The notes under the pieces were generated by a model that made no database searches, was not told where the DNA came from, and was given only the letters and a program-made list of their open reading frames with translations. DNA of 64,000 bases from Cryptomeria japonica. Lineage: Eukaryota > Streptophyta > Pinopsida > Cupressales > Cupressaceae. Position 1 is the first letter of the stretch. Every line of letters starts with the position of its first letter. The translations under genes and the position numbers were made by a program. The DNA lies in the NCBI RefSeq assembly GCF_030272615.1, contig NC_081405.1, forward strand, positions 154,211,113 to 154,275,112. The letters are read 5' to 3'. This document shows positions 47,794 through 58,785 of this stretch, piece after piece.

Positions 47794-48768
47794 GGGTTAT
47801 CCCATAATACTGGGTTACACTTTTTGGCCAAACTTGACATTGAAATCAGCATTTTGCATCAAAACTTTACTTTTTAAAACCTATAGCAACTAAACCATTA
47901 AGAATTTGAAGATGAAGTAAAGTACTAATTTGTGAGATTTTTTATACAGATTCTAAATATATATATTTTTAAAAATAATTAGAAATTAATTGTCCATATT
48001 GTTATGTAACTTTTAATAACTCAATATTTATAGTAATCAACTTTTTTCAGAAGTGACATTTATTTGGTAATGCATAACATTTTTTATAGCAAGAAGGAAA
48101 TTCTAATTTTTGAAATATAGAATTGTCACACCAATATCTAGTGAATGAATATATTTTCATAGTTTTTTGTTACATATATTTTGTTTGGTTAATTTTTTAA
48201 GACAAAGTAATTGTAATTTGGACAAAGGTGTATGTCGTAATGCATAACATTTTTTGTATGCATTTGAATTAACTTATTCTTTTTGTGTTGAAATGAGGAT
48301 ATCAATACCTAGGGAAAAAATATTTTTAACAAAAAAAATTTCTATTTTTTAAATTTTCCACGTGTGAAACACAATCCTTAATGTTTAATAAAAAATCTAC
48401 ATTCATAAGAAATAAAACATAAATATATTGAAAATTATACTATTTGGAAAGCTTATAATAGAGACTAAATACTTAAAAAAACAAAAACTCTAAATGAATT
48501 CATTTGACCCCCCAAAAGCTAATGTAAAAGTGGTTTTTTATCAGCATTTTGATAAGTGCAAAGGAGACTCCATTGCAAGTATGATTTAGAAGTAGCGAGG
48601 TTCAATCCAATAATTTTTTATCTAAGAGCCTTTGATCTAACTCTCCTCGATTAATTACTTCAAATGGGACCTCTTAAATCTTAAATCATTATATTTTCTA
48701 AAAAACGTATGATTTCAGCAAAAATCAAGATGTACCAAAAAGTGTAACCAAGTATTGTGGGATCACCC
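47794..48768. mobile_element. TIR DNA element, copy Y (inverted relative to X)
   Basis: Reads as the reverse complement of 42348-43326 along its whole length. TIRs: GGGTTATCCCATAATACT on the left and the complement of GGGTGATCCCACAATACT on the right, followed inward by GGTTACACTTTTTGG. It separates the integrase end (47460-47793) from the rest (48769 onward). No coding capacity. Confidence 0.82.
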
Positions 48769-50077
48769 AGGTATTTTCACCAATTTGCTTGAGAATAGTG
48801 TATGACCCATACTATAGAGGATGAAGTTTCTTATATGGCTCCTTAAGTCTTTCCTTCTGTAGATGAAGCCAAACTTTATCACCCACTTGAAAGTGGTGTG
48901 GTGTGTGATGTTGGTCATGACACTCCTTGTATTTTTTATTGGCTTGCACTATCTCATGAACCTATTTTTGAAGATGTCAAATTTTCTCAACAAACTTAGA
49001 AGTTGTGTCCATCTCCTTTTCTGCATTTGATGATGGCTCACTTTTAGTGATTGGGAGTGAAACATCTAAAGGAGCTAAAGGCTGGTATCCCAAACAAAAC
49101 TCAAATGGGCTATGTCCAAAAGTACCATGTATTGCACGATTGTAGCTATGTTGCACTTATGGAAGACTCTAATCCCAAATTCAAGGATGATAAGAATGAT
49201 GCATACAAAGAATGTGAACAATAATGCAATCAACTACCTCAATTTGTCCATCTATTTGGTGATGGAATGTCATGGGTGTTGTCAGCTTGGTATCCATCAT
49301 TGTTCAAAGTGTTGTCAAATTTTCTAACAAATTTGCTATCCCTGTCAGAAATGATGCTCTGTAGTAGCCCAAAGTGAACCCAAACATGAGTAAAAAATAC
49401 CTTGGTAGTGTCTTGTGTAGAGATTCCTTTCTTGCAGGAAACCTATCCACCACAATATAAACATAGTCATGACCAAGTTTGGTAGTGGGTGAACCAGACA
49501 TAAAGTCCATGGAGATAGATTACCAAGGTCTATCTGGAGTAGGCAATGGCATATATAATCCTTTTTTGATTTGCAGGTTTTGCAATGGCACATGCTACAC
49601 ATGACTAAATATAAGAAATGACATCATGTTGGGCCAATAAAAATACCTTCTAAGCATAGCAAGGGTTTTGCCAATGCTAAAACGACTTGCAATGTGACTA
49701 TAATGTGCCTCTCATGTCATCTTGGATCTTTCTTTTGTAGGAACACATATCCAACCCATATAATAGAATATTCCATTTTGAATATAAAAATCAAGAACAT
49801 GATTACCTTATGTCAGCTGAGTGTAGACTTCAGAAAAATCAACATCTATGGTATACATACTAGGCCAAGTTGTTGTTTCATGCCCACAAGAGTCTAGTAC
49901 CATAAGCAATGCTACAATTGGAGATCTACTCAAGAAATATATAACCTTATTACTGCTAACCTTATTGTGATGAATATTGATGTAAAATTGTTGCAAGTAT
50001 GCAAACCACCTTTGATGTCTATCATTTTACAACTTCCCTTGGGTCTGCAAGAATTGCAAGGGTTTATGATCTATATG
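48769..50077 (-). pseudogene. Gypsy integrase and end of RNase H
   Basis: Minus-strand reading from 50077: DHKPLQFLQTQGKL and WFAYLQQFYINIHH (end of RNase H), the decayed zinc region (FYWPNMMS, then CHCKTCKSKK near 49560-49600), and the core SMDFMSGSPTTKLGHDYVYIV near 49430-49520, which holds the first catalytic Asp. HHTPHHFQVGDKVWLHLQKE and RLKEPYKKLHP follow in the C-terminal part (48790-48930). Frames change several times. In an intact element this integrates the cDNA. It is bordered by the nested LTR element on the right and the TIR element on the left. Confidence 0.87.
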
Positions 50078-51086
50078 TGTAGACGTATAAAAATGACCAT
50101 ATTCCTAAATGAATATTTTATGTTCATTTCTCTATTTAATTAAATCTAATTTAATTAAATAATCCACATTCCTCTATTTAATTAAGTAAATTACTCAATT
50201 AAAATTCACTATACCATTTAATAGGATAAATTCATTTTATTCAATTAAAGCCCCTATCCACTTTTTAATTAAATTCAAATTTAATTAAAATAGTTATCCT
50301 AAATTAAATAAATCTAATTTATTTAATTGCAACCAAATTGAATTAAATTCAATTAAAACCTATTTTCCCTCACCCACTTACAAAATCCTACACCTCCCAC
50401 TTGCATCCTAACTCTCTTTCTAACCTCTTCTAGATTCTTCTAAACCTAATTAATTTACCCAAACCCATCCATTATCCCTTTTCCCTAAATTTGAGGAGGT
50501 CACTTCTCAAATTTGGAGCAAAGTCTTCAAAATGCATTAAAGCCTTTATCCATTCAAACAAGTTGACTTGTTGAATGCCCCCAAATTTGGAAGGACTCTT
50601 ACAAAGTTATCCCCAAAGTCTTCATAACCATTAATGGTTAACTCAACCCTCTTACATGGTTAAATAATTTCCATAAACTCAACCTCCATCGAACCCAAGG
50701 GTCCCATCAAGCATTTATTGCTTTGACCATGGTTATCCTTAAAACCTTTGCACAAGAGTTTATCCTTCGGGTAAAAGCTTTATCCAATGCATAACCCTAA
50801 CTCAACCTTAACCCTTAACCCCTAGGGTAACCATGAGGTCTTCTCAAGCATTTAATGCTTCTTACATCTCCTCTCAACCAACCTTATGTTGACAATTGTC
50901 ACCATTTCATTGGTGCCAATTACAAACATGGATTCCCAACTTTCAAACTTGGCCCTTGATTGTCTCTTTCAATCCTGACCATCCATTGCCCTATTTTTGC
51001 TATAAATAGAGCTCTCATTCCTCCATTTTTCAGATCCAAGTCTTTAGCATCACACTTATACTTAAATCCATTCAAGCTTTCATATC
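50078..51086 (+). repeat. 5' LTR, truncated at its 3' side
   Basis: Same length and about 98% identical by eye to 52606-53614. The matching 454-base R/U5-side end (53615-54068) is absent here, and no primer-binding site follows; a deletion running from this LTR into the internal region is the simplest cause. Confidence 0.82.
51001..51008 (+). promoter_or_regulatory. TATA box of 5' LTR
   Basis: TATAAATA sits 923 bases into the LTR, followed by a CT-rich stretch where transcription would start near 51030. The same box is at 53529-53536 in the 3' LTR. Confidence 0.6.
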
Positions 51087-51139
51087 AAAATCAAAATCAC
51101 ATCAAAAGCATGAAACAATTTGCTCATCTAATCAAGTTC

Positions 51140-51345
51140 CACACCGTATCATATCAACTTGTAACACAACTCAAGTTTTCAAAAACCATATCAAAACTTG
51201 TAAAACAACTCAAGTCTCCACATCACATAAACTTGTAAAACAAATCAAGTTTCCCACCCACATCAGCTTGTAAAACAACTCAAGTTTCCAACCCATATCA
51301 GCTTGTAACACAAATTAGGCTCCACACAATTGAGCTTGAAACAGT
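51140..51345 (+). repeat. 35-bp tandem repeat array
   Basis: The core (A/G)CTTGTAAAACAACTCAAG recurs with starts near 51157, 51196, 51231, 51266, 51301 and 51334: six units, mostly 35 bases apart. The first and last units are more degenerate. It lies just inside the truncated 5' LTR. Confidence 0.85.
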
Positions 51346-51589
51346 GCGAAAACAAATCATGCTTCGATCAAAACAACACATTCATATCTACATCAATAAC
51401 TTGAAACTAATCGCAAATAAAATCAAGTTATATCAACACTCATATTGGATACATTTTCAAAAACATGATCAAAGACACAGCAAATGGCAAAAATCCACCT
51501 CCCTGGGCAAAACTGACCTTTTCTATGTAATTTTTCACCTTCAAAAAATTACTAACTCTTGCAAAACCCGATCCTTGTGCTACAAAAAC

Positions 51590-52020
51590 TTGGTTGTGCA
51601 CTACAATACACCCATGCGCTACCCTATTTTCTCCATGCGCTATTATGTCTACCCTATGCACTATTCCTTTTCCTCCATGCGCCACCCAACCTACCCTAGG
51701 CGCTAAAACTGACTTATGCACTAACCTATCCCATGCTAGCGCTACCTATTTGACCCTATGTGCTAGGTCTAACCTATGCACTAAATCCCCCTACCCATGC
51801 GACCTCCTGCGTACCCTATGCGCTAGGTCTAACCTATGCGCTACCCTTTTAGCCTAATGCGCTACCCTATGTTCATCATGCGCTAACCTAAGACCATGCG
51901 CTAGCCTAAAATTTTTATGCGCTACCCTATTCATTTTCGGACGCTACCCTAAAATTTATACCCTATGCGCTACCTAATTTATCGTATGCGCTAAACTATG
52001 ACTTCTACGTGCTAAACCGT
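51590..52020 (+). repeat. TGCGCTA heptamer-cored degenerate array
   Basis: The word GCGCTA, mostly as ATGCGCTACCCTA, recurs about a dozen times with further variants (TGCACTA, TGTGCTA, GCGCCAC, GACGCTA) at irregular 14-35-base spacing. Spacers share CCTATG, AGGTCTAACC and CCCTA words, and one 22-base block is repeated at 51763 and 51821. It is not CRISPR-like: the repeats are too short and the spacers related. No consistent reading frame is kept. Confidence 0.85.
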
Positions 52021-52341
52021 TAAACCAAATTTCCAAAATAAAAAACGGACCAAAAAATGATCAAATTCAAAATCAAAAAAGGGTCAAAAGCATTGACTTA
52101 CTGGTGGTCCGTATGCGGTAGGTCTCCGATGCCTCCGAACGCGCTCAAATCGATGCGTAGAATAAGGAATAGGCATTTTGTCTTCTCTCCAAAAGTCTCT
52201 TTCTCCAAAGTCAACAAGCACAAATGAAACAAATCAAAGCACTTTTCCCCTTTTATAGGAGAAAAATGAAATTAGGGTTAGGGCAAATGAGCACGTAATT
52301 TTCTCGTGGTCTCCCTCCTACCCTAAAAACACGTCAATTAT

Positions 52342-52445
52342 CGGGAGATGAATCAATTTCAACGTTTCACCTAGCCAAAATCTTGTGCCAAAAACGCAAA
52401 TTATCAAATCAAATCAAATTTTTCAAAATTTTGATTCATCTCCCG
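52342..52445 (+). other. Perfect 15-bp inverted repeat near element 3' end
   Basis: CGGGAGATGAATCAA (52342-52356) and its exact complement TTGATTCATCTCCCG (52431-52445) enclose a 74-base loop, about 150 bases before the polypurine tract. It could fold in element RNA. Confidence 0.8.
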
Positions 52446-52591
52446 AGGGGGCATTATCACCATCATTTATCGAATCTGGGGCAACACACATCAAATATGG
52501 GGCATAACATAAAAATCATAAATGACATCGATCATAAAATCGCAACGAAACATCATTTTCTTTGAAATAACATGTGCACACACGTCACTTC

Positions 52592-52605
52592 AAAGAGGAG
52601 CAAAA
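52592..52605 (+). promoter_or_regulatory. Polypurine tract of nested element
   Basis: AAAGAGGAGCAAAA abuts the 3' LTR on the plus strand, fixing the orientation. Confidence 0.7.
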
Positions 52606-54068
52606 TGTAAACGTATAAAAATGACCATATTCCTAAATGAATATTTTATGCTCATTTCTCTATTTAATTAAATCTAATTTAATTAAATAATCCACATTCC
52701 TCTATTTAATTAAGTAAATTACTCAATTAAAATTCACTATACCATTTAATAGGATAAATTCATTTTATTCAATTAAAGCCTCTATCCACTTTTTAATTAA
52801 ATTCAAATTTAATTAAAATAGTTATCCTAAATTAAATAAATCTAATTTATTTAATTGCAACCAAATTGAATTAAATTGAATTAAAACCTATTTTCCCTCA
52901 CCCACTTGCAAAATCCTACACCTCCCACTTGCATCCTAACTCTCTTTCTAACCTCTTCTAGATTCTTCTAAACCTAATTAATTAACCCAAACCCATCCAT
53001 TATCCCTTTTCCCTAAATTTGAGGAGGTCACTTCTCAAATTTGGAGCAAAGTCTTCAAAATGCATTAAAGTCTTTATCCATTCAAACAAGCTAACTTGTT
53101 GAATGCCCTCAAATTTGGAAGGACTCTTACAAAGTTATCCCCAAAGTCTTCATAACCATTAATGGTTAACTCAACCCTCTTACATGGTTAAAGAATTTCC
53201 ATAAAATCAACCTCCATCTAACCCAAGGGTCTCATCAAGCATTTATTGCTTTGACCATGGTTATCCTTAAAACCTTTGCACAAGAGTTTATCCTTTGGGT
53301 AAAAGCTTTATCCAATGGATAACCCTAACTCAACCTTAACCCTTAACCCCTAGGGTAACCATGAGGTATTTTCAAGCATTTAATGCTTCTTACATCTCCT
53401 CTCAACCAACCTTATGTTGACAATTGTCACCATTTCATTGGTGCCAATTACAAACATGGATTCCCAACATTCAAACTTGGCCCTTGATTGTCTCTTTCAA
53501 TCCTGACCATCTATTGCCCTATTTTTGCTATAAATAGAGCTATCATTCCTCCATTTTTCAAATCCAAGTCTTTAGCATCACACTTATACTTAAATCCATT
53601 CAAGCTTTCATATCTCATTTTTTATGCTCATCATTTAGCTTCTCTTTAAAACAGGAATTAATCTAAATATGCTAATTTAGAGTATGTTCCTTATCATCTA
53701 GCTTAAATCATGAACTAATATAGCATGCTAGGATAGTTTTGTTTACTAATTTTGTCATCTTATAACTAGTTTATTACATTTGTAGCATCATGCATAGCTT
53801 AAGATGCTTCTCATATTAAAATCAACAAAAGCATCCCTCGTTCTTGCATTTGCCATCCCTAAACCATTTTGCTCAGTGATCTGAGAGCAAAAACATTGGT
53901 TTGAGGGACCGTGCAAGATAGAGAACCATGGAACCATCCTTGGGAAGCTAAGCCATTCTTCATGACTCTGTAGCTTGCACCAAGAAGTCCTGTGGGTGTG
54001 TGAGCAAGGCTCCATAGAGCTCAGTTTTTCACATATTGAGTTCTATCGGCCCGCTTTTCCCGCATACA
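52606..54068 (+). repeat. 3' LTR, complete
   Basis: 1463 bases, TGTAAACG ... CGCATACA, followed by target copy GTATG. The last 250 bases are less AT-rich than the rest. TATA box at 53529-53536. Confidence 0.82.
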
Positions 54069-54073
54069 GTATG

Positions 54074-55170
54074 AATGACAATATCTTTCCCTAGAATCTA
54101 GTGCTTCCACTATTTGTAGGCATGCAAAATTGCATCAACCTCCTTGTCATCTTTGGGATAATGTCAAAGTGTATCAGAAAATATTTCACTATGATAGGCC
54201 ATCAGATGACCATGTTGCATGAGAACTGCTCCCAAAACATAAGATCAGATGTATCTATTTTAATCTCAAACGATTGTTGTAGATCTGGAAGTGCCAAGAC
54301 TGGAGTTGAACATAACCTACTCTTCAACCCCTCAAAATATCACTTTGACACCTTTGTCCATAGGAATTTTGCATTAGGTCCACCCCTAAGGACTTGATTC
54401 ATAGGCCATGCTAAATGATAGAATCCAAGTACAAACCTCTCATAGAAATTTGCTAATCCCAAGAAGCCACAAAGTTTTGTGATATTCTTAGGGGAAGGCC
54501 AATACTTGATGACTTGAATCTTTGTAGTATCAACAAGAACACCCTTGTTGTCCACAATGTATCCCAAATATTGTATACTTTCCAATCCAAAATAACACTT
54601 TTATCTATTAACATAGATTTTGTGTTGTTGTAATATGGAAATCACCTACTCAACATGTTATGGATGCTCATCCCATGTCCTACCAATGATGAGTATGTCA
54701 TCTAAGTAGACCACCACAAAAGAATTGGTGAGGGGCCTAAGAATATCATCCATTATTCTCATAAAAGTTGCAGGAGCATTTGTTAGCCCAAAAGGCATCA
54801 CCAACCACTAGAGCAATCCTTCTTTAGACTTGAAGGTAGTTTTCTAGATATCTATGGGATCAATTGGCACTGGTGATATCTGGACTTCAAGTTAATTTTG
54901 GTGAAAAACTTGGCTCCATGAAACTAGTCCAAAACATCATCAATTCAAGGGATTGGGTATCTGTTCTTCACAATGATTTTGTTTAAGGCACGATAGTCAA
55001 TAGATAGTATCCATGAGCCATCTTTTTTTCTAGCCAAAACAATTTGACAACCACAAGGTGACACCCTTGATCAAATATGGTCTTTTGAAATTAGTTCTAT
55101 GATTTTTCATTTGATTTCCTCATTTTCCATGACTGACCTTCTACGAAATGGCTCATTTAGTAAAGGTGTT
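54074..55170 (-). pseudogene. Gypsy reverse transcriptase and start of RNase H
   Basis: The minus strand from about 55170 gives the RT fingers (decayed), then [11 protein letters not shown] with an intact YLDD box at 54697-54708. The thumb is at 54340-54585 (QYLGYIVDNKGVLVDTTKIQ, LCGFLGLANFYERFV). RNase H then starts (PVLALPDLQQSFEIKIDTSD, and KDIVIHT before the nested element). The exact join KDIVIHT-DHKPL is cut by the 50078-54068 insertion. Several stops and shifts are present. Confidence 0.9.
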
Positions 55171-55588
55171 CCTAGGATGATATTAATTGAGTGCTTTACT
55201 TGACAATGAAGTGGAATTCTTGTTGGTGAAGTGACAATATTATGATATATTGCTAATATTGAGTCCATCTATTTTTGTTGAGAAAAGGTGGTTGTTGTTT
55301 TTGTGTTATTATTACATAATTTTCTTTTCCCCTTTTTCTCTTATCATCGACAATACAAATACTCCAACATAGGAAATTAAACATTTACATTGTTTTGCAC
55401 TAATCAAAGAAGCAAATTTTGCAAGACTTGCCTCAAGTATCTGGTACTTCCGTTCACCCACTTTTTGAATAACACTGTGTGGCCTCGATTAACATACACC
55501 ATGGTGTTGATACATATATGGTTGCCCCAACAACACATCACATACGTCCAAGGATGCCACATCACAAATGACCTCATCTTTGAATGGT

Positions 55589-55942
55589 TTAATTGAGTAA
55601 GATAAGAAACATTATTTTCTCACCTATATATCCCTTCCTTGACTGACCCAACCCATGGAGTATGGTTGTGGATGAGGCATTGTCTAAGTTTAACCTTTTA
55701 ATGGCTTCAACAGAGATCAATTGTTTTTTACTCCCACTATATACTATGAAATATAGAGGCTTTCCACTCGCCCACATCTGTGAATGAAATAAATGCTCCT
55801 CATCTTGTCGGTGTATGACTTTTGTAGTGGCAATAGTGCCATATGGATTTGCTTCAATAATTTTTTCACCACTTCTTTGTTCAAATGGGTTTGCGAGCAA
55901 CATGCTAGCTTCTTGCTCCACTTCATGTGTTTTTGTCATCAA
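55589..55942 (-). pseudogene. Gypsy aspartic protease, active-site Asp lost
   Basis: The minus strand reads HSQMWASGKPLYFIVYSGSK followed by KQLISVEAIKRL. The expected active-site triad D-S-G is Y-S-G here: the catalytic Asp is replaced by Tyr. The rest of the fold is recognisable to about residue 117. The frame is otherwise open. It would process Gag-Pol but cannot with this change. A gag zinc-binding motif lies directly upstream (WCDIHKST*HNTKNC, about 55935-55990). Confidence 0.85.
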
Positions 55943-56830
55943 AGTTTTAGCAACCTTGCAATTCTTTGTATTATGTCAAGTACTTTTGTGGATGTCACAC
56001 CACATCCCTATGTCCTTTAGTGTCTTTTTTGCTCTTGTATTCCATGTTGGCGATTGGGAGGTGGACTCCTGGTAGAAGCTTGTTTTCCTGGAAATTTGTT
56101 GTTATTTTCACCCTTGAATTTATTATTTACAAATTAATCTCACTTTCCTTTCCACTTAAAATTCTCCTCAATTTTTGTAGCATATTTACAAGTTGTATTC
56201 AACGTTTCAATATTTAGGAAGGAAATCTTTGTTTGAATATATTTATGCAAACCATTGTGGTATTTCAAAACTCAATGCTTTTTCAAAGTCTTGGATGTCA
56301 AGCTTTGCTGACAAAGCATGAAACTTATTGATGTAATCCTGCATTGTTTGGTCTCTCTGTTGATGAAGCAATTGTCATTCCATGTATTTTTCTTCATATG
56401 TATCTTCAAGGAAGTATTATTCTTTGATGAATTCCACAAATTCCCCCCATATAGGATTGTCATATATTCTTCTATCAAATTCTTCCTCTTCATATGTTAT
56501 AGAATTATTCTTCTTTGAGCTAAGTTTGTTTTCCCATTATTGATTCACATGTGCTTTGGCTTTGAGAAGAGTAAATGTTATCTTTTCAAAATTTGAAAAG
56601 TTATCCAGAAGGAAATATCTATTTAGTTTTTTCAACCATTCATCCATAACATCTACATCAATTTTATCTTCAAAATTTGGTATGTCAAAATTTACCTACA
56701 CCTTGAAAGGAGTTTGATTATTGAAAGGTTTTCCTCTTTCGCTTGATTGTTGGGTATTTTGAAGGATTCGAGAGAATTGCATCATCATTTCTTCTCTTTG
56801 TTTGTTCTGGGCTTATTCCACCATGGCTCT
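55935..56830 (-). pseudogene. Gypsy gag
   Basis: The minus-strand sequence from about 56830 reads FDIPNFEDKIDVDVMDEWLK, NRYFLLDNFSNFEKITFTLL, WGEFVEFIKE (then a stop), YEEKYMEWQLLHQQRDQTMQ and DYINKFHALSAKLDIQDFEK. This is the Retrotrans_gag pattern of plant gypsy elements. The C-terminus has a CxxH...H...C zinc motif (WCDIHKST*HNTKNC). Stops and frame changes break it. Confidence 0.85.
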
Positions 56831-56962
56831 AATAGGGTCTACATTTGGGCCTGCCATCTTTGACCAGTTGTACCTCACAGGAGGGTAAATTGATGGGTTG
56901 TGTCTCCAATCCCAACCATCGATAACCAGACTGTGTGTGATGTGACATACATGAGCGCACTC

Positions 56963-56974
56963 GCTCTAATACTA
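56963..56974 (-). promoter_or_regulatory. Primer-binding site (degenerate tRNA-iMet type)
   Basis: The minus strand reads TAGTATTAGAGC, two changes from TGGTATCAGAGC, one base inside the 5' LTR. Confidence 0.75.
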
Positions 56975-56975
56975 A

Positions 56976-57521
56976 TGATCTGAATTCAATAATTAATTCA
57001 AGAAACAATACAAGGTATGCAAAAACAAGTATTGTAAGAAAATAGATAGTTGTAGAACTCGAAATATGAGTTGTAGACATCAAAAGTCATCATTAGATTA
57101 TCCAAAATAAGTTTTTAAACATCCATTTGGAATCTCAAAAGTCTCTAGACTCTAAGAAATTCAAAATGAAGGGTTTTGGAGAATAAAAACAAATAACAAA
57201 ATAACAAAATTTCAAAAAAAAACTTTGAAATTACATACCCTAACTTGGCAAGGTCATAACTTCCTAATAAGTGGTCAGATTTTGAAACTACTTACACTAT
57301 TGGAAAGGTCTCGAAGAGAACTAATTCCAGACCCTTGAAACCATGCATTTGGCTATCATGTTAAGGGATTGACGAAAGTATCAAACCAAATTTCCGCTCT
57401 GAAGATCTCCAAAAATGCACTTTACTAGAGCCTAGAAAATACCAAAAAATTATATTTTTGGTTTTTCTCAGTTCTGCCATCCTCAAACTGCTCTAGGACT
57501 TCTTTGGACTACTCTAGATCA
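56976..57521 (-). repeat. 5' LTR of split gypsy
   Basis: Pairs with 46921-47446; the polarity is set by the adjacent primer site. Confidence 0.92.
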
Positions 57522-58544
57522 AATCCATAATACTTGTAAATCTAACATTGTAAAATTTTCATATCTATTAATGACTCAAATTTGGATTGTAGATTTAGAA
57601 TTTGTCATATATCTATAGCCATAAAAAAAAAATTATAGAGAGACTCCATTAGAGTTGCATACCAAAAATGATAGATTTAAATTAATACAATACCATTCAA
57701 TAATCTATCACCTATGAGTATTTAAAGGAAATGTAAATTGATCATTATTTGTTCAGGGAATGTTTTATACTTTTTGTAGTACTTAAGTGATTTGTATTAG
57801 TATTCAAAATATTTTTCCTTAAATACTCTCTTTTAATGTATAAAAAATTACATGATTTAAAAATTAACAACTAAAATAAAAAAAATTCTAAAATTTCCCT
57901 TTCAAAATGAGTCCTTATATAAAAATTTTAGAAAAAGGTTCTTGTACATTTAAATATTGAACAACTAGAATGTGGATGTACTTGACCTGTAATATGTCTA
58001 AATACATTCACTTATTCTTTACTCATTCTCTATTGTCTTTTTCCACAAGATTCATTAACCTTTAGTATTATTCCTTTGTAGGAGGATGATTATTTCTGGA
58101 AGAATAATTCATTAGAATTTTTAGATTAAGAGTTTACTACATATTATTGAGTTAAAAATAATTAGTTATTTTTAATTTAAAAAATTTAAGATGTATTATT
58201 TCAAAATCTAATTCATCTTGATGATTGAGAAAAACAATCCTTGTTAATTATTCCATAAAATCAAAATTTAATAACTACCAACAATTTTCATCATGTTTAT
58301 AATGGTAAAGGACATAGATAAAATGTCAATGATGACAACACAAATGATATTCAAACAAAACGTAATCTAGAGGTCACTCTCAATGAATTCGTTTATTTTC
58401 AAAGCATTTATTTTGGATTGGATTGTATAAAATGTATTTTCTTGCAAAATGTGATAAATTTAAGACATATTTCAATAATATGCATTTTTTTAAATGATAA
58501 CAAACTAATCTTTACTTGAAATGTCTTTGAATAAGTTTCATTTC

Positions 58545-58785
58545 ATAATTTCAAAGGAAGGGTATGTATATGGTCAACTATTAAATGTATAACCATACAC
58601 TTGAAATTTGATCAAATCATAAATCATAAATTTCAAAGGAAGAGTATATATATGGTGAACTATTAAACATACAACGATACACTTGAAATTTGATAAAATT
58701 ATGAACCATAAATTTCAAAAGAAGGGTATACATATAGTCAGCTATTAAACCATACACTTGAAATTTGATAAAATTATGAACCATT
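58545..58785. repeat. 81-bp tandem triplicate
   Basis: Three units begin ATAA(A)TTTCAAA at 58545, 58626 and 58708, each with a GGTATATATATGG-like centre and an ACACTTGAAATTTGATAAA end. Unit 2 has a single counterpart near 62590-62680. Confidence 0.88.

Larger units (their letters stand above)
50078..54068 (+). mobile_element. Non-autonomous LTR retrotransposon nested in gypsy RNase H
   Basis: Two near-identical 1009-base segments (50078-51086, 52606-53614) start TGTA(G/A)ACGTATAAAAATG. The right one continues to a CA end at 54068, the left one breaks off. TSD: ATATG (50073-50077) and GTATG (54069-54073), one mismatch. Removing the insert rejoins gypsy ...KDIVIHT with DHKPLQFLQ, proving the borders. 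TATA boxes and a purine tract before the right LTR set plus orientation. The internal 1.5 kb has no gag or pol, only repeat arrays. The high LTR similarity implies recent insertion relative to its host. Confidence 0.88.
46921..57521 (-). mobile_element. Ty3/gypsy element with short LTRs, old, carrying nested insertions
   Basis: LTRs at 46921-47446 and 56976-57521 both run TGATCTGAATTCAATAA to GATCA. The minus strand between them reads gag, protease, RT, RNase H, integrase. Flanking 5-mers GATCT (46916-46920) and AATCC (57522-57526) differ twice, but the uninterrupted paralogue near 61685-61695 shows GATCT followed directly by ATACTAC, confirming both borders. A TIR element (47794-48768) splits the integrase end and an LTR element (50078-54068) splits RNase H. 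Without these inserts the element is about 5.6 kb, normal for a plant gypsy. Confidence 0.93.

Noticed and set aside
50960..51857. Several 85-120-codon frames in the nested element
   Set aside because: They cover LTR sequence and tandem arrays, have biased repetitive composition and no gag or pol motif.
51590..52020. CRISPR-like array
   Set aside because: The core is only 6-7 bases, spacing is irregular, spacers are related to each other, and the context is a plant retrotransposon.
51940..52330. CCCTAAA words resembling plant telomere repeat
   Set aside because: Only scattered single copies mixed with other CCCTA words; no tandem telomeric run.
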